Of a stretch of DNA of 17,115 bases, positions 1 through 8,357 are shown piece by piece; the first letter of the stretch is position 1, and the number at the start of each line of letters is the position of its first letter. The position numbers and the translations under genes are program-made. The notes below the pieces were generated by a model. That model saw only the letters and a list, made by a program, of their open reading frames with translations, was not told the DNA's origin and searched no databases. Source of the stretch: Vulcanimicrobiota bacterium (GTDB lineage: Bacteria; Vulcanimicrobiota; Vulcanimicrobiia; Vulcanimicrobiales; Vulcanimicrobiaceae); contig JAFAOZ010000252.1 in NCBI GenBank assembly GCA_019247395.1, positions 1 to 17,115 of the forward strand, given 5' to 3'.

Positions 1-191
1 AAGACGTGAACGATGAGCGGATCGAAATGTGGCCGCCGCTTGATTTCGAAGATTCGCGCAACCGCCTGCGGCATGAAGGCGAGCGCTCCCAAGCCGTAAA
101 CCGTTTCGGTCGGAAACGCAACGACGCCGCCGCGGCGCAGCGTCTCGGCGGCCTGCACGATGCCACCAGAATCCGGCGCCAAGACAAGCAC
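1..191 (-). CDS. tsaC: L-threonylcarbamoyladenylate synthase (TsaC/Sua5/YrdC family), N-terminal fragment
   Basis: The minus strand encodes about 63 residues that continue past the left edge. Seen: a core reading RRGGVVAFPTETVYGLGA at about residues 19-36, followed by an AVxRIFEIKxRP segment and a DPLIVHV segment. These are the characteristic N-terminal motifs of YrdC/Sua5 proteins, including the KxRP motif of the nucleotide and threonine site. Known for the family: it makes threonylcarbamoyl-AMP from threonine, bicarbonate and ATP, the first step of t6A37 modification in ANN-decoding tRNAs, in the cytoplasm. The GTG at 191 is the first usable start; upstream in frame there is no ATG, GTG or TTG before a stop at 234-236. 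No good ribosome-binding site is visible. It is divergent from the phosphoesterase at 236 and is a housekeeping gene marking the boundary of the accessory locus. Family assignment is firm; the choice between the TsaC and longer Sua5 forms is not possible from the fragment. Confidence 0.86.
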   Translation of the reverse strand, partial: MLVLAPDSGGIVQAAETLRRGGVVAFPTETVYGLGALAFMPQAVARIFEIKRRPHFDPLIVHV

Positions 192-222
192 GCGGAAGGG
201 ATGGCCCCCGGCCCTCGCCGAT

Positions 223-238
223 ACCTTTAAATACTATG
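223..238. promoter_or_regulatory. AT-rich box between divergent genes, possible promoter
   Basis: A conspicuous AT-rich stretch sits in otherwise GC-rich DNA between the divergent tsaC-like gene (start 191) and phosphoesterase A (start 236 or 257). It offers -10-like hexamers on both strands (TACTAT on plus, TATTTA on minus). No convincing -35 element is seen at the right distance for either, so this is a weak inference from composition and position. Confidence 0.22.
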
Positions 239-1603
239 CCGGGTCACCATCGCTCGTTGCGGCTTTTGCCGCTTGGCGCTTTCATTTTGGCCTCGACGCT
301 TTCCGCAGCGCTCGCCGGCTGCGGCGGAGGCTCCAGTTCCGGAACCGTCGTGCCGCCGCTTCCGCCGCCGCCGCCGGCGCAGAAGGGCAAATACTTCACG
401 CACATCGTCATTCTGATCCAAGAGAACCGCACGTTCGATAATCTGTTCGCGACCTTCCCCGGCGCCGACGGCACGCGCCGCGGAAAGACGCACAACGGCA
501 AGAGCCTGCTGTTGCGCAAGGCCGATCTCGAGAGCCCGATATCGCCGAACAACGGTTATTCGTACTGGAGGCGCGACTACAACGGCGGCAAGATGAACGG
601 CTTCGACACCGTGAACATCGGTAGAGTCAGCGGTACGTACGTTTACGAGTACGTGAACCCCGCGCAAATCGCGCCGTACTGGGATCTTGCCAAATCGTAC
701 GTACTGTCCGACCACACGTTCCAAACTCAGGGCAGCGGCAGCTTCACCGCCCATCAAGATCTGATTCGCGGCGGCACCGACATCGGCGGAGGCCAAAGCC
801 TCATCGACTTTCCGAACGACTGGGGACACCCGTGGGGCTGCGACGCGCCGCCCGGAACGCGAACGTCGCTGATCACCGAGCGCAATCAATATATGTCGTT
901 CCAGGGCCCGTTTCCGTGCTTGAAGTACGCAACGCTGCGCGATCTGCTCGATGCGAAAACGATATCGTGGCGCTACTATACGCCGGCGCAGGGCAGCTTC
1001 GGAGGGAATCTCTGGAACGGGTTCGCGGCCATCGATGCGGTGCGCCACGGCTCGGAGTGGAGCGCGAACGTCGCGTCGCCCGAGACCGACATCTTCACCG
1101 ACATCCGTCGCGACACGCTGCCGGCCGTTGCGTGGGTGGTCCCTGATTACCGTAACTCCGATCATCCCGGCGACAACTCCGATTCGGGACCGTCCTGGGT
1201 CGCACAAGTCGTCAACGCCATCGGCCAAAGCCCGGCATGGAAAACCACCGTCGTTTTGGTCGTATGGGACGATTGGGGCGGATGGTACGATCACGTCGCG
1301 CCGACCGGAACGCGCCGTTACGGCGGCCTTGGATTTAGAGTCCCGCTGCTCGCGGTTGCGCCGTACGCAAAAACCGGCTACGTCTCGCACCGGCTCTACC
1401 AACTCGGCAGCATCGTTCGCTTCGTCGAAGATAATTGGGATTTGGGCAGCCTCGGCACAACGGACGCGCACTCGGCTGATTTCGCCGGCGATTTCTTCGA
1501 TTTCAACCAGAACCCGCGCACGTTCGTTCCGATCCAAAGCAAGTACTCACAATCGTACTTGCTGCATCAGCCGCCCTCGAATCATCCGGTCGACGACGAA
1601 TAA
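236..1603 (+). CDS. Lipoprotein phosphoesterase A (PF04185, acid phosphatase/phospholipase C-like)
   Basis: A 455-residue lipoprotein. A signal peptide ends in the lipobox LAGC (Cys29), followed by a Gly/Ser/Pro-rich linker to about residue 50. The catalytic domain fills the rest: QENRTF (Glu63-Asn64), GSGSFTAHQ (Ser169), NSDHPG at 307-312, and WDDWGGWYDHV (Asp345-Asp346, His353). In PF04185 the Glu-Asn pair and the late acidic pair belong to the metal site and a Ser/Thr is the nucleophile. Ser169 is the inferred nucleophile because the Ser of SFxAHQ is the hydroxyl residue kept in all eight copies here. The length suits the family. Expected role: hydrolysis of phosphomonoesters or phospholipid head groups outside the cell, anchored by lipid; the substrate is unknown. 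It belongs to group I with B (both end PSNxPVD). A TTG at 257 would give a more compact signal peptide and is a realistic alternative start; no Shine-Dalgarno supports either. Confidence 0.9.
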   Translation: MPGHHRSLRLLPLGAFILASTLSAALAGCGGGSSSGTVVPPLPPPPPAQKGKYFTHIVILIQENRTFDNLFATFPGADGTRRGKTHNGKSLLLRKADLESPISPNNGYSYWRRDYNGGKMNGFDTVNIGRVSGTYVYEYVNPAQIAPYWDLAKSYVLSDHTFQTQGSGSFTAHQDLIRGGTDIGGGQSLIDFPNDWGHPWGCDAPPGTRTSLITERNQYMSFQGPFPCLKYATLRDLLDAKTISWRYYTPAQGSFGGNLWNGFAAIDAVRHGSEWSANVASPETDIFTDIRRDTLPAVAWVVPDYRNSDHPGDNSDSGPSWVAQVVNAIGQSPAWKTTVVLVVWDDWGGWYDHVAPTGTRRYGGLGFRVPLLAVAPYAKTGYVSHRLYQLGSIVRFVEDNWDLGSLGTTDAHSADFAGDFFDFNQNPRTFVPIQSKYSQSYLLHQPPSNHPVDDE

Positions 1604-1703
1604 ATAAGTAACCTGGATTAACGATAACCGTCAAGTTTTATGCAGCGCACGCGCGCTCGAATGGAAGAGGGGAGCAGACGGAGAACGTTGTTTTCGAAAT
1701 AAA

Positions 1704-2951
1704 ATGCGCATTTTAGAGACATCCCTTGGAACTATCGTCGCCGAGCCGCGAGTTATGGCGGTTCCGGTCGTTCTCTCCGATTTCGAAATCGTCGACGTCA
1801 CCGCTCCGGTCGCGCAAGACGAGCTCAAGCCGATTCAGGCTCATTTCATGACGCTCGCGCAATGCGCCGCGCAAGGAATCACCGACGCGTCGGAAAGGCA
1901 ACGCGTAGCACAAACGCTGCAAGATCGAATGGCGCGATACGGCACGTCGTCGGAGTACATCGCGCGCCGCCAGGTGAGCGTGCTGACATCGTGCTTCGTG
2001 AAGCACGATCCGCAGAACGATAACGAAGCGATTCGCCGCATTGGCGATCTTCGCAATCCCACCGGAGAGACGCTCGACGCTCGCATGAATCTCTTCGAAG
2101 AAGTTGCTTGCGGCGTTTTCGAACGCGTCTATCCCGGCGGCAACGCTGCTCCTCCGGACGACATCGTGCACGTCAGCTGCTCGGGCTACGTTTCGCCCAG
2201 CCCGGTGCAGACGTTCCTATCGCGGCGCGGATGGCTCAACGTCGGCGTCACCCACTCGTACCACATGGGTTGCTACGGCGCGTTCCCCGCGATTCGCACG
2301 GCGGCCGGCCTCGTGGGCTCCTCGTACGTCTCACTGCCGAGGCGCAAGCGCCGCGTCGATCTCGTGCACACCGAGTTCCTGTCACTCCACTTCGATCTGC
2401 TCGGCGACGAGCCGGACAACTTCGTTACGTCGACGCTCTTTGCCGACGGCTTCATCAAGTATTCCGCCTCACCGTTGCCCGAGTTCGCGAAACGACGCGC
2501 GAGCGGCTTGAAGATTCTGGCGATCGACGAGCACATTTTGCCCGATTCGCTTCCGGAGATGACCTTGCGGCCGGGACCGCTGCAGTTCGACATGTCGCTC
2601 TCGAAGCGGGTGCCGTTCATGATCCGAGACTCGATCGCCGATTTCGTGCGGTCCATCTGCGGCCACGTCGGTCTCGATTTCGAGCGCGAGAAGGCTGCGA
2701 TGATCTTCGCAATCCATCCGGGCGGTCCGGCGATCCTCAATCAGATTCGCGGGCGGCTCGGGATCGAAGAGTCGGCCGTTGCCATGAGCCGCAAAGTGCT
2801 CTACGAGCACGGGAACATGGCTTCGGCGACCGCCCCTCACATCTGGAAGTTGATCCTCGAATCACCCGAGATCCCGGCCGGCTCGAAAATCTTGAGCATG
2901 GCATTCGGGCCGGGGCTGACAGTTATCGGCGCACTCTTCGAGAAAGTATAA
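1704..2951 (+). CDS. Type III polyketide synthase-like (chalcone/stilbene synthase family) enzyme
   Basis: A 415-residue thiolase-fold condensing enzyme. Seen: the catalytic Cys190 in SYHMGCYGAFPA, His338 in FAIHPGGPAIL, Asn371 in YEHGNMASAT, and a C-terminal AFGPGLT loop at 400-406. The Cys-His-Asn triad plus the GPG loop is the signature of type III polyketide synthases and their KAS III relatives. Known for the family: homodimeric cytoplasmic enzymes that extend an acyl-CoA starter with malonyl-CoA and often cyclise the product to a pyrone, resorcinol or phloroglucinol. Starter and product cannot be read from the sequence. The sulfotransferase begins 8 bases downstream, so the two are almost certainly cotranscribed. 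The ATG at 1704 has no clear ribosome-binding site; an ATG at 1755 (residue 18) is an alternative that keeps the whole domain. A KAS III-like free-standing ketosynthase is the main alternative identity. Confidence 0.85.
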   Translation: MRILETSLGTIVAEPRVMAVPVVLSDFEIVDVTAPVAQDELKPIQAHFMTLAQCAAQGITDASERQRVAQTLQDRMARYGTSSEYIARRQVSVLTSCFVKHDPQNDNEAIRRIGDLRNPTGETLDARMNLFEEVACGVFERVYPGGNAAPPDDIVHVSCSGYVSPSPVQTFLSRRGWLNVGVTHSYHMGCYGAFPAIRTAAGLVGSSYVSLPRRKRRVDLVHTEFLSLHFDLLGDEPDNFVTSTLFADGFIKYSASPLPEFAKRRASGLKILAIDEHILPDSLPEMTLRPGPLQFDMSLSKRVPFMIRDSIADFVRSICGHVGLDFEREKAAMIFAIHPGGPAILNQIRGRLGIEESAVAMSRKVLYEHGNMASATAPHIWKLILESPEIPAGSKILSMAFGPGLTVIGALFEKV

Positions 2952-2959
2952 CGCCCGTT

Positions 2960-4141
2960 ATGGCCAAAAGCGACGTTAAGACACCGCAGAAATTCTCCGT
3001 GCCGGCGCCCTTCTATTGGAGCGTGCGGGGCGTTCACGCGGCCGCACCGCTCTTCGTCGGCCTCGGCAATCTCGAATCGCGCATGCTGGCTCGACGCCTC
3101 GCCCCCGAGCGGGTGGACCGGCCGGTTTACATTTGCGGGCTCCCGCGAGCGGGAACGACGATCACGCTGCAGATGCTCAGCGAACATCCCGACGTCGTTA
3201 CCCACAAGTACGCCGACTTCTTGATGCCCTACATGCCGTGGGTCTGGAATAAAGTCTTTCCCCGCATTCCCGTCGATGCGATGAAAAAGCCGGTGCCGCG
3301 CATCCACCGCGACCGCATTCAAATCACCCGCGATAGCGCCGAGATGGGCGAAGAGATTTTGTGGGAACACTTCTTTCCGCACATTCACGAGGAAAAAAAC
3401 TATAGCGTCCTCGATGGATCTACCGCAAATCCCGCATTCGAGCGGTTCTACCGCGAGCATCTCTGCAAGCTGGCGCTCGTGCGCGAACGATCGCGCTACG
3501 TCAGCAAGGCGATTATGTGCGTCGTGCGCATGCAGTACTTGCGCAAGCTCTTTCCCGATGCGCGGTTCCTGCTCTACGTCCGCAACCCGATCGATCACGT
3601 CGCATCGATCATCAAGCAGGACCGGATCTGGGCCGAGATCGAGCGGGACGACCCGAGGCAGATCGAAATCATCGAGCTGACCGGCCACCACGAATTCGGT
3701 CCGAACCAGGTGATGGCCAATGTTGGACGGCCCGAAGAGCTGCGCGCGATCCGGCAGCTCTTCAACGAGGGGCGCTGGGCGGAGTCGCGCGCGCGGTATT
3801 GGGCCTACGTCTACGGCTTCGTCATCAAACAGCTCGACGACGACCCGGAGTTGGCGCGCCAAGTCTGCATCGTCCGGTACGAAGATCTCTGCGCCGACTC
3901 GCCCGAAACGATCGACCGCATCCTCGCACATACCGCGCTCGATCCGGCGAAGTTCGCCGCTTCGCGCGCTGCCTACAGCGAAAAACTATCGTTCCCCGAT
4001 TATTACAAGCCGGCATTCGAGGCGGACGCGCTTTCCTCGATCGTCGCTTCGACCGCCGACGTAGCGAAGCGTTTCAATTACGACGTCGCCGCCATCGCGC
4101 AACGCGTCGGCGCAGCATCACCCGCACCAACTGCACCCTAA
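2960..4141 (+). CDS. Sulfotransferase family protein (PAPS-dependent)
   Basis: A 393-residue protein without a signal peptide, expected in the cytoplasm. Seen: the 5'-phosphosulfate-binding loop ICGLPRAGTT at about 58-67, and the 3'-phosphate-binding segment YVRNPIDHVAS at 206-216 with Arg208 and Ser216. A later IVRYEDLCADSPETI segment at 304-318 is typical of bacterial family members. Known for the family: transfer of a sulfuryl group from PAPS to a hydroxyl or amine of a small molecule, lipid or sugar. The acceptor is unknown; tight coupling to the polyketide synthase-like gene makes its product the first candidate. The ATG at 2960 lies 8 bases after the upstream stop. The same frame is open further upstream, but that stretch overlaps the synthase gene and reads as an Arg-rich shadow. 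Phosphoesterase B follows after 21 bases. Confidence 0.88.
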   Translation: MAKSDVKTPQKFSVPAPFYWSVRGVHAAAPLFVGLGNLESRMLARRLAPERVDRPVYICGLPRAGTTITLQMLSEHPDVVTHKYADFLMPYMPWVWNKVFPRIPVDAMKKPVPRIHRDRIQITRDSAEMGEEILWEHFFPHIHEEKNYSVLDGSTANPAFERFYREHLCKLALVRERSRYVSKAIMCVVRMQYLRKLFPDARFLLYVRNPIDHVASIIKQDRIWAEIERDDPRQIEIIELTGHHEFGPNQVMANVGRPEELRAIRQLFNEGRWAESRARYWAYVYGFVIKQLDDDPELARQVCIVRYEDLCADSPETIDRILAHTALDPAKFAASRAAYSEKLSFPDYYKPAFEADALSSIVASTADVAKRFNYDVAAIAQRVGAASPAPTAP

Positions 4142-4151
4142 CCTTTCGCCC

Positions 4152-4158
4152 GGAGGAG
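4152..4158 (+). promoter_or_regulatory. Strong ribosome-binding site of phosphoesterase B
   Basis: GGAGGAG lies 4 bases before the GTG at 4163, in the 21-base gap after the sulfotransferase stop. It fixes the GTG start of gene B and suggests B is translated efficiently from the same transcript. Confidence 0.8.
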
Positions 4159-4162
4159 TATC

Positions 4163-5632
4163 GTGAGCGTTCGTGGCCTCGCTTTCGGATTTTGCGCGCT
4201 GCTCGCGACGAGCCTGGGCATCAGCGCGTGCGGCGGAGGGTCGAGCCCAGCCGGCGTCGTTCCGCCGCAAAACGTTCATCGCCACCACGGTTCGGGAAGC
4301 GCCTCGATCCAGCACGTCGTCTTGCTGATTCAAGAGAACCGCACGTTCAACAACTTATTCGCCGGCTTTCCGCGAGCGACGAGCTCGAAGACCGGGGTCG
4401 AGCTTACCCCGAATCCGAGCGGGACCGGCTACGTGCAACAAACGATCAAGCTGAAGAAAGTGCCGCTCACCGATCACGGGAACGTCACCCATCTTTACAA
4501 AGCGTTTTTGGTCGGTTGGGATAATGGCGCGATGGACTCGTTCAATCTCATCAAATACGTCACCAACGGAAAGTTCGAAGGAAAAGCTCCGTACCAATAC
4601 GTGGACGCCAAGACGATCGTTCCGTATTGGACAATCGCTAAGCAATGGGGCCTCGCCGACGAGATGTTTCAGACCCAGGGCAGCGACAGCTTCGCCGCTC
4701 ATCAGGATCTGATCCGCGGCGGCACCTGCATCTCCACTCAGTATACCTGCGAGAATCCGTCGGCATCTACGATCAGCTTGATCGATTCGCCGACGACTAG
4801 CGCGGCGTGGGGCTGCGATTCACGCCAAGGCGCCAAAACTGCAATCATAAACGGCGTCCTGCAAGTCACGCCATCCGGCGGACCGTTCCCCTGTTCCAAC
4901 GACTTTGCGGATTACGGATCGGGCGGATATGCTACGTTGCGCGATCTCCTCGACAACAAATCCGTCTCATGGAAATATTACACGCCGGTTTGGAAGCCGA
5001 ACACGCCGAGCGCGCTCTGGAACGCGTTCGACGTAATCGCCCCCGTGCGCTATGGATCGGAGTGGACCGACGGCCACATCTCATCTCCGGAAACGAATAT
5101 CTTTAGCGACATCCAAAGCGGAGCGCTGCCCGCGATGTCGTGGGTGATTCCGAGCGCCGCGAACTCCGACCATCCCGGTTACAGTAACAAAGATACCGGA
5201 CCGGCCTGGGTGGCGAGCGTCGTCAATGCCATCGGCCAGAGCCCGTATTGGAACTCTACCGCGGTCATCGTCGTCTGGGACGACTGGGGTGGTTTCTACG
5301 ATCCGGTCGCACCACCGACGCCGCGCGACGACCAAGGCGGTCCCGGGTTTCGCGTCCCGATGCTCGTGATCTCACCGTACGTTCCCAAGGGCAGTGGAAG
5401 CCAAGGCGGATACGTCTCGCATACGGTTTACGAGTTCGGCAGCATCGTCCGCTTCATCGAAGATACGTTCGCTCTCGGACGGCTCGGAACGACGGACGCA
5501 ACCAGCACGAGCATGGGCGACATGATCGACCTCAATCAATCGCCGCGTCCGTTTCAGACCATTCCGTCGAACTATACGCGCGAGTACTTCCTGCGTCAAA
5601 AGCCGTCGAACGTGCCGGTCGATACCGACTGA
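4163..5632 (+). CDS. Lipoprotein phosphoesterase B (PF04185), YDPV variant
   Basis: A 489-residue lipoprotein, the longest of the eight. The signal peptide ends in ISAC (Cys23) and is followed by a Gly/Ser/Pro/His-rich linker. Domain landmarks: QENRTF (Glu58-Asn59), GSDSFAAHQ (Ser176), NSDHPG at 334-339, and WDDWGGFYDPV (Asp373-Asp374). The His that normally follows YD in this family is Pro380 here. It groups with A: both lack the ACxG..GTxC cysteine pair found in the other six, both have a PFPC segment and a YATLRDLLD segment, and both end PSNxPVD. The GTG start is set by a strong ribosome-binding site. It is last in a probable operon with the polyketide synthase-like and sulfotransferase genes. 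Role inferred: extracellular ester hydrolysis at the cell surface. Since AP-superfamily relatives include sulfatases, a sulfate ester substrate cannot be excluded. Confidence 0.9.
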   Translation: MSVRGLAFGFCALLATSLGISACGGGSSPAGVVPPQNVHRHHGSGSASIQHVVLLIQENRTFNNLFAGFPRATSSKTGVELTPNPSGTGYVQQTIKLKKVPLTDHGNVTHLYKAFLVGWDNGAMDSFNLIKYVTNGKFEGKAPYQYVDAKTIVPYWTIAKQWGLADEMFQTQGSDSFAAHQDLIRGGTCISTQYTCENPSASTISLIDSPTTSAAWGCDSRQGAKTAIINGVLQVTPSGGPFPCSNDFADYGSGGYATLRDLLDNKSVSWKYYTPVWKPNTPSALWNAFDVIAPVRYGSEWTDGHISSPETNIFSDIQSGALPAMSWVIPSAANSDHPGYSNKDTGPAWVASVVNAIGQSPYWNSTAVIVVWDDWGGFYDPVAPPTPRDDQGGPGFRVPMLVISPYVPKGSGSQGGYVSHTVYEFGSIVRFIEDTFALGRLGTTDATSTSMGDMIDLNQSPRPFQTIPSNYTREYFLRQKPSNVPVDTD

Positions 5633-5659
5633 TAAAGAACGCTGCGTCGCGCCGCGCCC

Positions 5660-5674
5660 CGATCGGTACGATCG
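5660..5674. terminator. Short hairpin between convergent genes B and C
   Basis: CGATCG-gta-CGATCG forms a perfect 6-bp stem in the 59-base gap between the convergent stops at 5632 and 5692. Its position suits a bidirectional terminator, but there is no T-tract on either strand, so it may be chance. Confidence 0.2.
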
Positions 5675-5691
5675 CCGCGCACGTCAGCATT

Positions 5692-7035
5692 CTACTCATA
5701 ATCCGGCGCTTGATACTCCCCGTAGTGATGCATGAAAAATCGCGGCGGATGCGGTGCCGCGATCTTCACGAACGGACGCGGCTTGCGCACGAAGTCGAAA
5801 CAGTCGGCAGCCGGCGACGCGGCGCGCCGGTCCGCGTCGGCCATCCGGTCCAGGCCGAACAGATCCTCGGCGAACCGTAGCACGCTCGCAGTCTCGTACT
5901 GCACGTGCGAGACGTAGTTCCGCTTTGCATACGGAGAGATCATCAGCAGCGGCACGCGGAATCCGAGGCCGTCGTAAGCTTTATGCGGCGGCGGCACGTG
6001 ATCGTAGAGACCGCCCCAATCGTCCCAGATGACGAAGATCGCGCTGGAATCCCAAAACCGGCTCTTACCGACCGTATTGACCAGTGCGGCGATCCACGAC
6101 GGCCCGTAGCCGCCGTTGAGACAGGCGACGTGATCGGAATCCTCACAGACCGGTGTAATCCAGGTAAAGTTGGCGAGCCTGCCGCTGCGAACGTCGCTGA
6201 TGAATTTCCAATTCGGCGAAATAACGTTCTTCCAACCCGGGCCGTACCGGATATGCCTGACGGCGATGAAGCTCGACCACTCGGCGCCCTCACCGCTCGA
6301 CGGACTGCCGTATGAGCTTGCGTAAAATCGCCACGAAAGGTGCGCGGCGTCGAGCTCGTCGGCGAGGGTCGTATAGTCGAAGCACGGTGAGAAGTTTCGA
6401 CCGGTGATGTGACGGTCGGGAGTAATTCGCGCTACCTTGTCGGCTTTGCCGCCGCCGCAACCCCACTCGCCCGTCGGAAGATCGACGGTGTGATCCGCCT
6501 GCGCGGCAACGACGTACTGGTGGGCGGTAAAGCTTTCGTCGAGCTGCGACTGAAACGTCTGGTCGGAAAGCACCCATTCGCGTGCCATATCGAAGTACGG
6601 TTTGGACTCCGAATGCGGGACGTAGACATATTGCGGATTTGGCGGGCCGCCGGACGACACTTCCTTGTCGAACGCGTCCATCCGGCAGTCGGTCCCGCGC
6701 AGTTTACGCGTCCCGTCGCATGCCGAAAACATCGCCTGCGCCGAATGGTCGATGATATATTGCCTTCCCAGGCTCACCGGCTGCAGCTCGATGGTTTGAC
6801 CCTGCGAGTTCTTGCCGCTGGAAACCGTGTCGGCGCCCGGATAACCTTGAAACAAATTATCGAAGCTGCGATTCTCCTGCACGATGAAGATCACGTGATC
6901 GATCTTTCCTGCGCCCGTGCCGTTGAGGGCGTGCATGGCGATGTCGTTGCGCATATAGGGCAGAACGTCCGGCTGGCGGGCTGCAGAGCAGCCGCACAGC
7001 ACGAGCGCCGTCAGTACTGCGGCAAACCGTTTCAT
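5692..7035 (-). CDS. Lipoprotein phosphoesterase C (PF04185), YDHV form
   Basis: A 447-residue lipoprotein with signal peptide [16 protein letters not shown] and lipid Cys16. Landmarks: TGAGKI at 40-45, QENRSF (Glu54-Asn55), SQLDESFTAHQ (Ser168), CEDSDHVAC at 297-305, and [11 protein letters not shown] (Asp338-Asp339, His346). It is the last gene of the four-gene minus-strand operon. Its ATG overlaps the TGA of D in an ATGA (7032-7035), so translation is probably coupled; no independent ribosome-binding site is seen. Its closest relative here is E: both end APHPPRFFM...APDYE and both keep the YDHV His. Two cysteines flank the SDH motif, a feature of C-F only, and could form a disulfide in the exported protein. 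Function inferred as surface phosphatase or phospholipase C-like; substrate unknown. Confidence 0.91.
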   Translation of the reverse strand: MKRFAAVLTALVLCGCSAARQPDVLPYMRNDIAMHALNGTGAGKIDHVIFIVQENRSFDNLFQGYPGADTVSSGKNSQGQTIELQPVSLGRQYIIDHSAQAMFSACDGTRKLRGTDCRMDAFDKEVSSGGPPNPQYVYVPHSESKPYFDMAREWVLSDQTFQSQLDESFTAHQYVVAAQADHTVDLPTGEWGCGGGKADKVARITPDRHITGRNFSPCFDYTTLADELDAAHLSWRFYASSYGSPSSGEGAEWSSFIAVRHIRYGPGWKNVISPNWKFISDVRSGRLANFTWITPVCEDSDHVACLNGGYGPSWIAALVNTVGKSRFWDSSAIFVIWDDWGGLYDHVPPPHKAYDGLGFRVPLLMISPYAKRNYVSHVQYETASVLRFAEDLFGLDRMADADRRAASPAADCFDFVRKPRPFVKIAAPHPPRFFMHHYGEYQAPDYE

Positions 7036-8357
7036 TGATCGTCGGGAATCCTGGGATCGGGGGCCTGATTCAAAAAGAAGGCACTATCCTGCGGCGCCTG
7101 GATCGGGACGAACGGCCGCGGCTTCTGCGAAAAGTCCAAGCAATCGTGCGCCGGCGAAGTGGCGCGCCGATCGGCATCTGCCAGTTGCGGCAGCCCGAAG
7201 AGATCTTCGGCGAACCGCAGAACGCTCGCGGTTTCGTAGCGTGTATGCGAGACGTAATTCTGCTTCGCATACGGCGAGATCACGATCAGCGGTACGCGGA
7301 AGCCGTTGCCATCGAAATCTTTATAGGGCGGCGCCACTGGATCGTAGAGGCCGCCCCAATCGTCCCACTGCACGAAGATGACGGTCGAATCCCAGAATTT
7401 GCTTTTTCCGACCGCATTGACGATCGACGCAACCCACGACGGCCCGAATCCGCCGCCACAGGAAGGATGGTCGGAGTTCTTACAGAGCGGTGTAATCCAC
7501 GTGAAGCTCGCGAGTTTCCCGCCGCGAACGTCGGACAAAAACCTTTTCTGCGGCATAATGACGTCGTTCTTCCAATCCGGTCCGCTGAAGATGTGCCGGA
7601 TCGCTTGGTATCCCGACCAGAAGCCGCCGAGTGGCTTTAAGTACGAGCTCGTGTAGAAGCGCCACGGCAAACCCACGGCGTCGAGCTCGTCACCGAGCGT
7701 TTGATAGTCGAAACATGGCAGTTGGAAGTTCCCAAGCGAGCGCTGGAGGGTTATTCGTCGAACTTGGTCGGAACGTCCGCCGCTACAACCCCAATAATAA
7801 CTTGGAACGTTGACGCTCGAGTGGGCCTGCGCTGCGATCACGTATTGGTGCGCGACGAAGCTTTCGTCGAGCTGTGACGCAAACATATCGTCGGCCAAAA
7901 CCCATTCGTGCGCCATATCCCAGTACGGCTTGGACTCGGAGTGAGGAATATAGGCGAACTGGCCGTGGCGCGGGCCGCCGAACTGAGCCTCCAGGTCGAA
8001 GCCGTTCATGCGGCAATTCGTTCCCGGAATTGAGCCGGTGCCGTTGCAGGCCGCAAACATGCCGCTGGCCGAGTGGTCCATGTCGTAGTTGGTCTTCAGC
8101 GATATCGGTTGCAGCTTGATTTTGGTGCCTTTCGAGTCCTCACCGCTCGAAACGGTCTTCGCGCCGGGATAGCCTTCGAAGACGTCGTTGAAACTGCGAT
8201 TCTCCTGAATGACGTACACCACGTGCAAAATCTTTCCGGCTCCGGTGGCATCGAGCGGTCGCAACGCGATGCCACCGCGTTCGTTTTGCGGCGGAATGGC
8301 CACGGAAGAGCAAGCCGCCAACGCAAGGAGCGTTCCCGCAGCGACGATCTTATTCAT
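7032..8357 (-). CDS. Lipoprotein phosphoesterase D (PF04185), YDPV variant
   Basis: A 441-residue lipoprotein. The start chosen is the ATG at 8357, which gives the compact signal peptide [16 protein letters not shown] (Cys16); an ATG at 8369 adds only four residues. Landmarks: TGAGKI at 38-43, QENRSF (Glu52-Asn53), [11 protein letters not shown] (Ser166), CKNSDHPSC at 292-300, and [11 protein letters not shown] (Asp332-Asp333, Pro340 where the family usually has His). The first 8 bases overlap the end of E (8350-8357), and the TGA overlaps the ATG of C. It resembles F most: both end FFLNQAxDPRIPDxQ, and both read [15 protein letters not shown] before the SFVAHQ motif. Third gene of the minus-strand operon. 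Activity may differ from C and E because of the His-to-Pro change; whether it is still catalytic is not known. Confidence 0.9.
   Translation of the reverse strand: MNKIVAAGTLLALAACSSVAIPPQNERGGIALRPLDATGAGKILHVVYVIQENRSFNDVFEGYPGAKTVSSGEDSKGTKIKLQPISLKTNYDMDHSASGMFAACNGTGSIPGTNCRMNGFDLEAQFGGPRHGQFAYIPHSESKPYWDMAHEWVLADDMFASQLDESFVAHQYVIAAQAHSSVNVPSYYWGCSGGRSDQVRRITLQRSLGNFQLPCFDYQTLGDELDAVGLPWRFYTSSYLKPLGGFWSGYQAIRHIFSGPDWKNDVIMPQKRFLSDVRGGKLASFTWITPLCKNSDHPSCGGGFGPSWVASIVNAVGKSKFWDSTVIFVQWDDWGGLYDPVAPPYKDFDGNGFRVPLIVISPYAKQNYVSHTRYETASVLRFAEDLFGLPQLADADRRATSPAHDCLDFSQKPRPFVPIQAPQDSAFFLNQAPDPRIPDDQ

Noticed and set aside
227..1537. Long open frame antisense to phosphoesterase A (436 codons)
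   Set aside because: Arg/Val/Ala-rich translation without motifs, lying opposite a gene with clear family motifs. It is a GC-rich mirror frame; similar shadows lie opposite the sulfotransferase (2837-3931) and phosphoesterase G (13899-15335).
1604..1703. Possible promoter or terminator between phosphoesterase A and the polyketide synthase-like gene
   Set aside because: No -35/-10 pair with acceptable spacing and no convincing hairpin could be read, so none is annotated.
2108..2959. 284-codon upstream extension of the sulfotransferase frame
   Set aside because: It overlaps the polyketide synthase-like gene completely, is Arg-rich and lacks domain motifs. The ATG at 2960, 8 bases after the synthase stop, is the natural start.
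5675..5697. An ATG overlapping the end of C (ATGAGTAG), at the place where D starts in the end of E, considered as the remnant of a third duplicated pair
   Set aside because: The frame downstream gives no lipobox or phosphoesterase motif. The match follows simply from the conserved PDYE codons at the end of C and E.
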